Shown piece after piece: positions 8,673-17,090 of a DNA stretch of 64,000 nt. Every line of letters starts with the position of its first letter. The stretch's first letter is position 1. The notes beneath the pieces were generated by a model. That model saw nothing but the letters and a program-made list of their open reading frames with translations, made no database searches and was not told where the DNA came from. The stretch is from assembly GCF_024347675.1 (NCBI RefSeq), contig NZ_AP024882.1, positions 186,001 to 250,000 on the forward strand, in the 5' to 3' direction. The stretch comes from Vibrio ishigakensis. GTDB taxonomy: Bacteria > Pseudomonadota > Gammaproteobacteria > Enterobacterales > Vibrionaceae. Made by a program: the position numbers and the translations under genes.

Positions 8673-9896
8673 TTAACAGCAGCAGCCTTTTGAGACTTCA
8701 ATAGCTTGAGCACTTGCTCGGCAAGGCTTGCTATTTATTGCTGTTACCAAACGCTGCAATGATGCCTCTAGCTTTTCTCGTGGCACGGCGAAGTTCATGC
8801 GATAGAAGTTGGGGTCAGACTCTCCAAACCAAGTGCCTGGGGTTAGTGCGAGCTTTGCCTTTTTGACCAACAGAGACTTCAACTGCCCTGCTTCTAAGTT
8901 CAACTCAGTAAAATCAAACCAGATCTGGTTAGTTCCTTGAGGCTTGTATGCCTTAACTTGAGGAGCATTAGTTTTTAGGTAATCAAGGATAAAATCACGG
9001 TTCGCATTGGTGTACTTAAGGTAGCCATCAAACCATTCTTCACCCTTCTCATAAGCAGCGATAGTGGCGTAGGTAGTTAGGGCATTACCATGGTCTAGCG
9101 CCAACGAGCTAACCATGTCGGCAATCTCTGACTTCATCTCAAAGCTGTTGGTATAGATAAAGCCAACCGAGATGCTGTTAAGACCAAAGTTTTTCGCTGG
9201 AGAGCCAATAATCGAAATGATATTAGGGTAATCGAACTCTAGGATACTGGTGAACTTCTGCTTATCGAACACGATATCTGCATGCACCTCATCGCTCACT
9301 ACGACTACATCGTATTTATTAGCAATGCTAACCAGTTTCTCCATCTCAGCATAAGACCACACACGACCAACAGGGTTATGTGGATTACACAGCAAAACCA
9401 TCTTCGCTTTGCCTGAAGCAAGCTTTGCCTCAAAGTCGACAAAGTCTACCTCATATCGCTCCCCATCCGCTTTTAGGGGGTTAGCAACAACCTTGCGACC
9501 TGCTGACTCAATCAAGCGACGGAACTGATGATACACAGGGGTTTGGATAAGCACTCCATCGCCTTTTTCTGTGTACTGGCGGATAAGAAGACCAATAGCA
9601 CTTAGCACACCTGGCACTTGAACAAAGTTCTCTGGGTTAAGTTCTAGAGCATGGCGGCGCCTATTCCAATCAGCAATGGCATTGAAAGCACGCTTTGAGT
9701 CGAACTCATAAGAGTACAGCTCGCGGCTCACCAAACGTTGCAATTCATCGGTGATCGGCTGTGCAATCGGGAAGTCCATATCCGCGATCCAATAAGAATC
9801 TAGGTCAGTGGCACCATAGATGTTATTGAGCATGTTCGCGTCATGTTTGATGAAATTATGCTGATTTTCTTTCTGCTTTGCTTCGATTTTAAACAC
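8673..9896 (-). CDS. PatB/MalY-type PLP aminotransferase (C-S lyase)
   Basis: A fold-type I PLP enzyme close to MalY and PatB, which cleave C-S bonds of cystathionine or cysteine conjugates. It has the family feature WIADMDF near the N-terminus, NPHNPVGRVW, SDEVHADIVF, and SPAKNFGLNS with the PLP lysine. The C-terminus ends unusually in KGCCC, a cysteine cluster. The frame can be read from a GTG at 9926 but that codon has no usable ribosome binding site. GTG at 9896 (MFKIEAKQ) has GGGAA about 6 bases upstream and is preferred. In E. coli MalY also modulates the maltose regulator MalT; no such role is shown here. Confidence 0.85.
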   Translation of the reverse strand: MFKIEAKQKENQHNFIKHDANMLNNIYGATDLDSYWIADMDFPIAQPITDELQRLVSRELYSYEFDSKRAFNAIADWNRRRHALELNPENFVQVPGVLSAIGLLIRQYTEKGDGVLIQTPVYHQFRRLIESAGRKVVANPLKADGERYEVDFVDFEAKLASGKAKMVLLCNPHNPVGRVWSYAEMEKLVSIANKYDVVVVSDEVHADIVFDKQKFTSILEFDYPNIISIIGSPAKNFGLNSISVGFIYTNSFEMKSEIADMVSSLALDHGNALTTYATIAAYEKGEEWFDGYLKYTNANRDFILDYLKTNAPQVKAYKPQGTNQIWFDFTELNLEAGQLKSLLVKKAKLALTPGTWFGESDPNFYRMNFAVPREKLEASLQRLVTAINSKPCRASAQAIEVSKGCCC

Positions 9897-9970
9897 AGTT
9901 TGTTCCCATTCTAATAATTGATACACCTATAAGACGGAACAGTTCGAGAAAAGACGAAATATTTTTAAAA

Positions 9971-10001
9971 AATAAAAAAAGACCTCCATTTGGGAGGTCT
10001 T
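9971..10001 (-). terminator. Terminator of the fruBKA operon
   Basis: On the minus strand a 9-bp stem AAGACCTCC / GGAGGTCTT with a 5-base loop is followed by a long T-rich run (positions 9980 down to about 9962). It lies 18 bases beyond the fruA stop. Confidence 0.9.
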
Positions 10002-10018
10002 CAATAGAAATTTAAGAA

Positions 10019-11740
10019 TTAAGCGCTAACTAGCTCTGTCTTCTCGCTACGCTTTTTAAGAAACGCATAGCCAAAGCCTGTTACTGCTGTACCTGCTGCG
10101 ATTGCTACTAGGTACATAAGTACTGGAGAAATAGCATTCGGGATAAGCAGAACGAACAGACCACCATGTGGTGCCATTAGTTTTGCACCGAATAGCATAG
10201 ATAGAGCACCGGTTAGTGCGCCGCCCGCCATACATGCAGGGATAACGCGCATTGGGTCTTTCGCTGCAAATGGGATAGCACCCTCAGAGATAAAGCACAG
10301 ACCCAGTACAAACGACGCCTTACCTGCTTCACGCTCGCTTTGGTCGAACTTGCTCTTAGCAATGAAGGTAGCAAGGCCCATACCTAGCGCAGGAACCATA
10401 CCTGCAGCCATGATAGCCGCCATAGGGGCATAGGTTTGTGAGGCTAGAAGGCCTACACCAAACGCATACGCTGCCTTGTTAACCGGACCGCCAAGGTCAA
10501 AACACATCATAGCGCCAAGAAGCACGCCCAGTAGAACTGCACTGTCAGAACCCATGTTGTTCAGGAAATCTGTCAGGCCATTCATGATGCCAGATACTGG
10601 GCCACCCACGATGTAGATCATCACAAGGCCAGTGAACAAAGTCGCTACAAATGGAATGATCAAGATAGGTTTAAGTGCCTCCATCGACTGTGGAAGGCTA
10701 ACCTTTTCAGCCAGGAACTTAGCTGCATAACCTGCAATAAAACCTGCTGCGATACCACCAAGGAAACCTGCACCTGTTGAGCTTGCAAGCATACCGCCCA
10801 CAAGACCTGGAGCTAGACCCGGACGATCTGCAATAGAAAATGCAATGTAACCCGCAAGCACAGGGATCATAAGCGCGAACGCAGAGCCGCCACCGATAGT
10901 CATCAAGGCCTCAGCCAGTGTGCCCTGCTCTTTAAATGCCTCGATACCAAATACGAAAGAAAGAGCGATGATAAGGCCACCTGCAACCACTACAGGAAGC
11001 ATGTGCGATACACCCGTCATCAGGTGCTTATAGGCACCCTTCTTCTCTTCTGTCGCACTTGATTGGCTAGTGCCCGAGTGTTGATAAACGCTCGCTTCAA
11101 CAAAGGCTTTGTCCATCTCTTCAGCGGTTTTCTTCAGTGCTGGACCCGTTTTGGTACGGTACATCTTCTTGCCATTGAAGCGATCTAATGGAACTTCGAT
11201 GTCAGCTGCGATAATCACAAGATCCGCATCAGCGATTTCTTGGTCCGTCAGTTGGTTCTTGGCACCTACAGAGCCGCGTGTCTCAACCTTGATTTGGTGA
11301 CCTCGACGCTTACCTTCCTCTTCAAGGGCTTCTGCCGCCATAAAGGTGTGTGCAACGCCAGTTGGACATGCTGTGATAGCAACAATCTTCTTGGTTTCCG
11401 AACTCGCAGTCGCCTTAGCTTCTGACTCAGCAAGAACCTCAGCTTTCTCACTAGCGCTGTTTAGAAACGCCACAGAATCAGCGGTAACCTCATTGATTAC
11501 ACCTTGATAAAGCTTCTTTCCTGCAAAGCGCGATAAATCGATAGCCACATCAGAAGCCACTACCACTAGGTCGGCTTGTTCGATGTCGCTGGTTGATAAT
11601 GGTGTAGAGTCGATAACGCTAGACTGGCATTCAACCTTAGCATTCCAACCCAGCTTAGCAGCTGCTTGCTCTAGTAGACCTGCCGCTAGGATGCTGTTCG
11701 CAACACCACTAGGACAAGCTGTAATCATTACGATATTCAT
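10019..11740 (-). CDS. fruA: Fructose-specific PTS enzyme IIBC
   Basis: A 573-residue inner-membrane permease that imports fructose and phosphorylates it to fructose 1-phosphate. Two tandem IIB domains precede the membrane part, as in E. coli FruA. The first begins MNIVMITACPSGVANS (degenerate IIB') and the second has the phosphocysteine in ITACPTGVAHT near residue 125. The IIC domain runs from about 230 to the end with about ten membrane segments and the GG(P/A)VNKAAYAFG and GFLGGIAAGF motifs. It is the third gene of fruB-fruK-fruA. Confidence 0.95.
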   Translation of the reverse strand: MNIVMITACPSGVANSILAAGLLEQAAAKLGWNAKVECQSSVIDSTPLSTSDIEQADLVVVASDVAIDLSRFAGKKLYQGVINEVTADSVAFLNSASEKAEVLAESEAKATASSETKKIVAITACPTGVAHTFMAAEALEEEGKRRGHQIKVETRGSVGAKNQLTDQEIADADLVIIAADIEVPLDRFNGKKMYRTKTGPALKKTAEEMDKAFVEASVYQHSGTSQSSATEEKKGAYKHLMTGVSHMLPVVVAGGLIIALSFVFGIEAFKEQGTLAEALMTIGGGSAFALMIPVLAGYIAFSIADRPGLAPGLVGGMLASSTGAGFLGGIAAGFIAGYAAKFLAEKVSLPQSMEALKPILIIPFVATLFTGLVMIYIVGGPVSGIMNGLTDFLNNMGSDSAVLLGVLLGAMMCFDLGGPVNKAAYAFGVGLLASQTYAPMAAIMAAGMVPALGMGLATFIAKSKFDQSEREAGKASFVLGLCFISEGAIPFAAKDPMRVIPACMAGGALTGALSMLFGAKLMAPHGGLFVLLIPNAISPVLMYLVAIAAGTAVTGFGYAFLKKRSEKTELVSA

Positions 11741-11757
11741 ATTAGGGAACCTTTTTC

Positions 11758-12711
11758 TCAGAGCTGGATAACTTTTGTTTCTTGTTGGATTTGTTGTAAT
11801 TGTTGTTGGCTAGGTACGCCTACGCCTACTTGGCTAACTGCTAGTGCAGACAAAGCGGTAGCGAAGCGAATAAGTTCTGTTTTTGGCATCTGTTGCATCT
11901 GCCCCCAGCAAAGCCCAGCAACTAGGGTATCGCCCGCGCCTACAGTGCTAACCACTTGCATACGTGGTGGCTGGGACTGAATCCACTCACCTTGGTTTAG
12001 CCACATCACGCCTTCAGCGCCCATAGAGACAACCACGTTCTGGATGCCTTGCTCACCAAGAGACTCGGCAGCGACTTTACACTGCTCAGGCGTTTCTAGC
12101 TTTTCACCGACAAAGTCACTTAACTCTTCATCGTTCGGCTTGATAAGCCAAGGCTTGGCAGCAATGCCTGCTTTTAACGCAGCTTTGCTACTATCGAAGA
12201 ATACCTTCTTGCCTAATTGGTTTAGCTTTTCAATCCAAGCTGCACACATCTCTGGGGTTACCCCCCCCGGAAGACTACCCGCAATCACAAAATAGTCGTG
12301 GGTTTCAGCTAGGTTAAATAGCGTTTGCTCAAAGCGCGCGACCTCATCTTCACTCACCTGAACGCCCGGAAAGTTGATGTCACTCACGTCACCACTTTCT
12401 TCCACCAACTTAACGTTGATACGAGTAGCACCACTTACCTCGACGAATTCATTACGAACGCCGATCTGCTCAAACAGCTGATGGAAAAGTTCTGGGTTGT
12501 CTTTACCAAGAAAGCCAGTAACCGTCACATCAGCGCCAAGTTCACTTAAAACCTTAGCTACGTTTACTCCCTTGCCAGCAGCATGCAGATTGCTTTTCTC
12601 AACTAGGCTCACAGAACCTTGGTTGAGGCTTTGCAGACTGCCTGTAAGGTCCAACGCTGGATTTAGAGTAATAGTGACAACCTTATTGGTTTTCATCTCT
12701 GACATAACCAC
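11758..12711 (-). CDS. fruK: 1-phosphofructokinase
   Basis: A 317-residue PfkB-family sugar kinase phosphorylating fructose 1-phosphate to fructose 1,6-bisphosphate. The N-terminal TLNPALDLTG, the AAGKGVNVAKVL substrate motif and the C-terminal GAGDTLVAG with the catalytic Asp are intact. The pattern ITLNPA..LT is typical of FruK rather than PfkB itself. It sits 3 bases after fruB and 17 bases before fruA, so it is cotranscribed. Intracellular fructose 1-phosphate, its substrate, is the known inducer of Cra. Confidence 0.95.
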   Translation of the reverse strand: MVMSEMKTNKVVTITLNPALDLTGSLQSLNQGSVSLVEKSNLHAAGKGVNVAKVLSELGADVTVTGFLGKDNPELFHQLFEQIGVRNEFVEVSGATRINVKLVEESGDVSDINFPGVQVSEDEVARFEQTLFNLAETHDYFVIAGSLPGGVTPEMCAAWIEKLNQLGKKVFFDSSKAALKAGIAAKPWLIKPNDEELSDFVGEKLETPEQCKVAAESLGEQGIQNVVVSMGAEGVMWLNQGEWIQSQPPRMQVVSTVGAGDTLVAGLCWGQMQQMPKTELIRFATALSALAVSQVGVGVPSQQQLQQIQQETKVIQL

Positions 12712-12714
12712 TCC

Positions 12715-13845
12715 TTAGCCTTCACCCAGACCAGATTCGATAGCCTTACCGATAGACGCTAAAGCCTCGGCCGCATCGCTACCTTCAGCGGTGAATTGAA
12801 GCTGATGACCATGTTTAACACCTAGGGCAATCACCTTCATCAAGCTTTTGGCATTTACTACCTTGCCGTCACCATCTAGGTTGGCAACGCGGATGTTGGA
12901 CTCAAATTTCTTACACTCTGCAACCAGCATAGCGCCCGGTCTTGCGTGCAGGCCGTGTGCATTTTTGATCTTAAAGATTGCGCTATTGCCAGCTTCAGAG
13001 GCTGCTTCAGTTTCCCCGCCAGTTAATAGCGAAACAATGGTAGGGATGTCAGCATCAAGTAGCTTGCTCTGACTACCATCGAAAACCAGCTTTGAAACGT
13101 TGGATAGAATATTTGCGTGAGCGCCATTACAAGCTGCGAAGGTGATAAGACCTTTTACCGCTTGGCCGTCTAATTCGAACTCACTCGCGCTAGAGACAAA
13201 TGATACGCCAGTGCGTGAAACTCCCTTATCGCTACCGACCAACCAAAGACCGTTACCAAGAGCGGTCGGTGCTTTAGTTACGATATCAGCAACAAACTCA
13301 CTGCTCGCACACTCATTATTCTTAAGAAGACCAGCGGCTACCGCGCTCAACTGAACCATATCCGTTGCTGGGAAACCCAGCTGAATGGTCGATGCATCAA
13401 ATTCCACCTCGAGCTGAACCTCACCATTAAGCAAACCAATAATCTCATCAGCATCTTTTGCATCACGCAGACGCTCTTGAATACCGTCAGCACCGAGAAC
13501 CTTAGTCAGCTGCTTTAGGATATCTAGGTGCTCATCAGATTTAGCCGCAATACCGATTGCCACATAAGCCTGATTACCATCGCCCCAATCTACACCTTGA
13601 GGGAAGTGATGAACCGCAACGCCTGTGGTCTTAACCATAGAACGGGTATCCGTGGTGCCGTGAGGGATGGCGATACCATTTCCAAGGAAGGTTGAATTCT
13701 GGTTTTCTCGGTTAAGCATGCCTTCTACATAGCCCTGCTCTACCAGACCTTTATCAGTCAGACTGGCAGCGATAGCCTTGATTGCAGAAAACTTGTCTTG
13801 CGCTGATTGCGACAAGCTAATGTCATTGGTGGTTAGTTTAAGCAT
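12715..13845 (-). CDS. fruB: Fructose PTS diphosphoryl transfer protein (IIA-M-HPr)
   Basis: A 376-residue cytoplasmic protein relaying phosphate from enzyme I to FruA. The N-terminal IIA-Fru domain (about 1-145) has the phosphohistidine in GIAIPHGTTD at residue 62. A middle M domain follows, and a C-terminal HPr-like domain carries NAHGLHARPGAML with its phosphohistidine at about residue 300. The HPr-like Ser region (VNAKSLMKVIALG) is present. It is first in the operon. Upstream, Cra-type palindromes lie between it and the divergent cra gene. Confidence 0.95.
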   Translation of the reverse strand: MLKLTTNDISLSQSAQDKFSAIKAIAASLTDKGLVEQGYVEGMLNRENQNSTFLGNGIAIPHGTTDTRSMVKTTGVAVHHFPQGVDWGDGNQAYVAIGIAAKSDEHLDILKQLTKVLGADGIQERLRDAKDADEIIGLLNGEVQLEVEFDASTIQLGFPATDMVQLSAVAAGLLKNNECASSEFVADIVTKAPTALGNGLWLVGSDKGVSRTGVSFVSSASEFELDGQAVKGLITFAACNGAHANILSNVSKLVFDGSQSKLLDADIPTIVSLLTGGETEAASEAGNSAIFKIKNAHGLHARPGAMLVAECKKFESNIRVANLDGDGKVVNAKSLMKVIALGVKHGHQLQFTAEGSDAAEALASIGKAIESGLGEG

Positions 13846-13918
13846 GGTTGCTTCTCCAGCTTTACTTGTTTAGCTAGGTTCAAGCCTAGCGAATATTTTA
13901 ATTTGTTCACCCTGCTGA

Positions 13919-13934
13919 ACTGAATCGATTCAGC
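13919..13934. promoter_or_regulatory. Cra (FruR) operator 1
   Basis: ACTGAATCGATTCAGC, with the inverted core TGAATCGATTCA at 13921-13932, about 75 bases upstream of fruB. It is the best of three copies and the likely repression site for fruBKA. Confidence 0.8.
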
Positions 13935-14000
13935 AAATAACTATTCTTATGTTGTTCTGTTCAACAATTCCCAATTAAGTGTGTATTTCATTTCGTAAAA

Positions 14001-14020
14001 TGAGTGAGCTGTGTCACTTA
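14001..14020. promoter_or_regulatory. Possible CRP site in the fruB-cra intergenic region
   Basis: TGAGTGA-N6-TCACTTA is a symmetric sequence close to the CRP consensus TGTGA-N6-TCACA (one mismatch in each half). Catabolite activation of PTS operons is common, but this is a pattern match only. Confidence 0.35.
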
Positions 14021-14029
14021 ACAAGATTT

Positions 14030-14045
14030 GCTGAATCCTTTCAGC
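14030..14045. promoter_or_regulatory. Cra operator 2
   Basis: GCTGAATCCTTTCAGC, sharing the outer arms GCTGAA/TTCAGC with the other copies and differing in the centre. Confidence 0.7.
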
Positions 14046-14052
14046 TTTTATA

Positions 14053-14067
14053 CTGAATCGGTTCAGC
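14053..14067. promoter_or_regulatory. Cra operator 3
   Basis: CTGAATCGGTTCAGC, about 73 bases upstream of cra and 8 bases from copy 2. It is suited to autoregulation of cra or to cooperative binding with copy 2. Confidence 0.75.
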
Positions 14068-14138
14068 ATATAATTCAAATGGAATTTAGATCATTAGTGG
14101 CGGAATTTGATCCGGTGCACAAAAGATAGGGCGAATCA

Positions 14139-15119
14139 ATGACTCTCGATGAGATAGCAAAACTGGCTGGTGTATCCAAAACCACCGCGAGTTATGTCAT
14201 AAATGGCAAAGCACAGAAGTATCGCATCAGCGAAAAGACCCAGCGTAAGGTCATGGCAGTGGTTGATGAGCATAACTATCGCCCAGACCACGCGGCCTCA
14301 TCCCTGCGCGCTGGAAACTCTCGCTCTTTTGGTTTGATCATCCCAGATCTTGAAAACACCAGTTACGCCCGCCTAGCCAAACTGCTCGAGCAGAATTCCC
14401 GAAAAGCAGGCTACCAAATCCTGATCGCGTGTTCCGATGATGATCCAGACACAGAGCAAAAGGTAGCGGATACCCTGATTAGTCGCCGCATCGATGCCCT
14501 ATTCGTTGCCAGTACCATGCCCAACGCCAGCGAGTACTATCAAAGACTACAAAACAGTGGTACTCCGGTTATCGCCCTCGACCGTGCCATGAATGACGAA
14601 CACTTCAGCTGCGTGATTAGCGAAGACTTCGACGCTGCCCATGATCTCACACGCTCCCTTATCTCATCTAAGATACAAAGTATGGGCCTAATCGGTGCCC
14701 TACCGGAACTGCAAGTATCCAAAGAACGTGAGCAGGGGTTTCGCTCCGTATGTCAGCAAGAAGGGTATGAGACACAAGTAAACTATGGTCATCACTTCTC
14801 CCGAGAAGAAGGTAAGAAGCTTTTCTCTGACTGGGTAAAAAAAGGCTGTGTTCCAGATGCGGTAATCACCACCTCATACACCCTGCTCGAAGGCATTCTG
14901 GATGTAATGCTGGAAAAGCCTGAATTGATGAACAAGGTTAAGCTCGGCACCTTCGGTGACAACCGCTTGCTGGACTTTCTACCAATCAAAATCAACTCTC
15001 TACCGCAGCAGTTTGAATTGATTGCGGACAGCGCAATGGAGTTGGCGTTGAATGCTTCAGCGAAGAGGTATAACCCTGGGGTGGAGTTGGTTCCTAGAAA
15101 GATTGTGGTTAGAAAATAG
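14139..15119 (+). CDS. cra: Catabolite repressor/activator Cra (FruR)
   Basis: A 326-residue LacI-family regulator. The N-terminal helix-turn-helix reads MTLDEIAKLAGVSKTTASYVINGK and is followed by the hinge region (RPDHAASSLRAGNSRSFGLIIPD). The rest is a periplasmic-binding-protein-like ligand domain, which in Cra senses fructose 1-phosphate (and possibly fructose 1,6-bisphosphate). It is divergent from fruBKA with three palindromes between, the standard Vibrio arrangement. Length is close to E. coli Cra (334). Confidence 0.93.
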   Translation: MTLDEIAKLAGVSKTTASYVINGKAQKYRISEKTQRKVMAVVDEHNYRPDHAASSLRAGNSRSFGLIIPDLENTSYARLAKLLEQNSRKAGYQILIACSDDDPDTEQKVADTLISRRIDALFVASTMPNASEYYQRLQNSGTPVIALDRAMNDEHFSCVISEDFDAAHDLTRSLISSKIQSMGLIGALPELQVSKEREQGFRSVCQQEGYETQVNYGHHFSREEGKKLFSDWVKKGCVPDAVITTSYTLLEGILDVMLEKPELMNKVKLGTFGDNRLLDFLPIKINSLPQQFELIADSAMELALNASAKRYNPGVELVPRKIVVRK

Positions 15120-15415
15120 CGGTGAGCTTTAAGCTGTCAGCTTTCAGAGGGTTGATTACGATGTTGGATGTTTGCTTTTAAACAGTTGAGTTTCGAAGTC
15201 ATGAAGATCCCGACTAAGAGCCAGCCGGGATGACGTTCATTATTGATTTACGGAGCTATTTCCCTGCGTCATCCCGGAAATTGCAACGCAATTATCCGGG
15301 ATCTGTTTGAGCACCCAACCATATCGAAGCCACTCAAATTAAACGTATACACTATCTCCATAGCGAAAGAGCCAAAAACTGACAGCTGATCGCTCAAAAC
15401 TGACAGCTCCGCCCC
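15120..15415. repeat. Intergenic repeats (two palindromes and TGTCAG repeats)
   Basis: No gene. Two members of a dispersed palindrome lie at 15206-15234 and 15268-15304. Their outer arms are GTCATCCCGG and CCGGGATC, and the inner stem differs: the second has AATTGC / GCAATT around the loop AAC. Near both ends are copies of a shorter element, AGCTGTCAG / CTGACAGCT (15132-15140, about 15378-15387 and 15399-15407). Further copies of the palindrome occur at 42256-42280 plus 43708-43719, and at 43743-43780. Confidence 0.75.
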
Positions 15416-15976
15416 CTACCACTTAACAATACCCTTAGTCACCTTAATCCCCCCAACCAAAGTTGAACCGCCAAGGTCCTTCGCCAGCCTCATCAAGGTA
15501 TCGTGAAAGCCATTATTTGGAAACGCATCCTCGACCTGTTTAATGGTTTCCTTACTCAACCCCTTGCGCACCATACCCATGGAAGCATCAATCCAGTCCG
15601 CCTTGCGGCACGCTTCTATGACTTTCTGATGGGCACCCTTATAGGGGGTGATCTTATGATGCCAATGAATCGCGCCTTGCAATTCATCTGGGTCGAGCCC
15701 CCAACCGAACTCTTCATTGTCTTTCAGAGCCACTGCCTCAGACGGCTCTAGATAAGCAAGCTCATGGTCTGTCCAAAGGCCTATATCGTGGTAGACAAAA
15801 GCGGTCTCGACAATCTGCTCTAGCTCCGGATCGTTGCCAAGAAAGTGCATGGCGTAGGTGATGGTGCGGTATACATGATTGCGATAGCCAAGATAATCAT
15901 CGCCAATCAAATGCTTATAACGTGAAAAGAGCTCTTCCACTCGTGGGCGTTCTAATTTTATTTCTATCTGCGACAT
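15416..15976 (-). CDS. HD-domain protein, putative phosphohydrolase
   Basis: A 186-residue cytoplasmic protein with an HD metal-binding pattern: H in YRTITYAMHFL, the HD pair in VYHDIGLWTD at about residue 67, and a later histidine pair in IHWHHKITPYKG. Members of this small HD group are predicted metal-dependent phosphohydrolases acting on nucleotides or related substrates. The substrate here is unknown. It is alone on this strand between repeat-rich DNA and the YoaK-like gene. Confidence 0.75.
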   Translation of the reverse strand: MSQIEIKLERPRVEELFSRYKHLIGDDYLGYRNHVYRTITYAMHFLGNDPELEQIVETAFVYHDIGLWTDHELAYLEPSEAVALKDNEEFGWGLDPDELQGAIHWHHKITPYKGAHQKVIEACRKADWIDASMGMVRKGLSKETIKQVEDAFPNNGFHDTLMRLAKDLGGSTLVGGIKVTKGIVKW

Positions 15977-16142
15977 CTTCCCTGCTCATTCGGTGATATT
16001 CCTAAAAACAATATAGAAGCTGACCTTTAATCGATAAAGGAACTAACAATCACTATCTGAAGAAAACTTACCTTCCATCAAAACAGGTGCAAAAAGCGGC
16101 GCTAGAATACGGCATCTTTTGAACAGTGACTCGAGGCATAGC

Positions 16143-16811
16143 GTGATTACAAGGTTACCTAGATGGGTGGAATATGGGGCTTTCTTGCTGGCTTTTATTG
16201 CCGGAACCATTAACGCTATCGGGCTTCTAGGCATCGACCATCAGTCTGTGTCACACCTTTCAGGTACTGCAACCCTGTTTGGTACTAAACTGCTCACCTC
16301 TCCTCTATCAAAGAGTTTGCATCTTGCCGGTGTGATTGCCTCTTTCTTCATAGGTTCGGCCATTTCTGGTTTTGTACTTAAATCTTCATCGTTGAAGTTA
16401 AAGCGTCACTACGAGATACCCCTACTGCTTGAGGCTCTGCTAATTTTCATCACCCTATATCTGCTAACTACCGATAGCGGTTATGGTGACTTCACCGCAT
16501 CTATGGCATGCGGCCTGCAAAATGCCATGGTCACCACCTATAGTGGTGCCGTGGTGCGTACCACCCACCTTACCGGTATTATCACCGACCTTGGGCTTAT
16601 GTTTGGCCACTACCTGAGGGGCGAGAGCATCAACAAGAGAAAGCTCATATTGTTTAGCTTGATCAGCCTAGGCTTTATTTTTGGCGGTACAGTTGGCGCT
16701 TTGCTTTTCAACGCCATTCTATTTCACGCACTGCTTCTACCTGGGGTTCTATGTGTGCTTATCGCGCTCTGCTATCGCTATTATGTGAAAACACATCCAG
16801 ATATTGAATAA
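16143..16811 (+). CDS. YoaK/DUF1275 family membrane protein
   Basis: A membrane protein of about 222 residues with six predicted helices, matching DUF1275 (YoaK). The diagnostic stretch NAMVTTYSGAVVRTTHLTGIITDLG lies in the middle. Function in the family is not established. The frame is open from a TTG at 16119, but GTG at 16143 has GAGG seven bases upstream and starts directly at the membrane protein (ITRLPRWVEYG), so it is preferred. Confidence 0.8.
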   Translation: MITRLPRWVEYGAFLLAFIAGTINAIGLLGIDHQSVSHLSGTATLFGTKLLTSPLSKSLHLAGVIASFFIGSAISGFVLKSSSLKLKRHYEIPLLLEALLIFITLYLLTTDSGYGDFTASMACGLQNAMVTTYSGAVVRTTHLTGIITDLGLMFGHYLRGESINKRKLILFSLISLGFIFGGTVGALLFNAILFHALLLPGVLCVLIALCYRYYVKTHPDIE

Positions 16812-16873
16812 ACGCCAGAAACGACAAATCACGCAGTTAAGCGTTTGTATTTTAGAAAAAAGGGAGTTTAAAA

Positions 16874-16900
16874 ATTGGAGCGTGCAGCGGGAATCGAACC
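16874..16900. other. attL of the tRNA-Gly island (27-bp direct repeat)
   Basis: 27 bases here are identical to 35671-35697 and contain the 3' end of tRNA-Gly (T-arm through CCA). The flanking bases differ on both sides. This is the truncated tRNA copy expected at the far end of an element that integrated into the tRNA 3' end. Confidence 0.92.
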
Positions 16901-17046
16901 AGAAGCACTACCCATTAAAACCATATAAATCACTGATAAAACAGTTAGTTAAGCAAAAGTCAAAATAGCTTTTGTTGGTTATTATCTGCCAAATGTACCA
17001 CTTGATCGTTTCACTTTCAATTAAACTGGAGTTAAAAGAAAGACAT

Positions 17047-17075
17047 AAAAAAAAGCACATAAAGTGCTTTTTTTT
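17047..17075 (-). terminator. Terminator of the left integrase
   Basis: The hairpin GCAC / GTGC is extended by eight A-T pairs on each side, so either strand ends in T8. It lies 16 bases beyond the integrase stop on the minus strand. Confidence 0.8.
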
Positions 17076-17090
17076 AAGATTCAGTTACCT

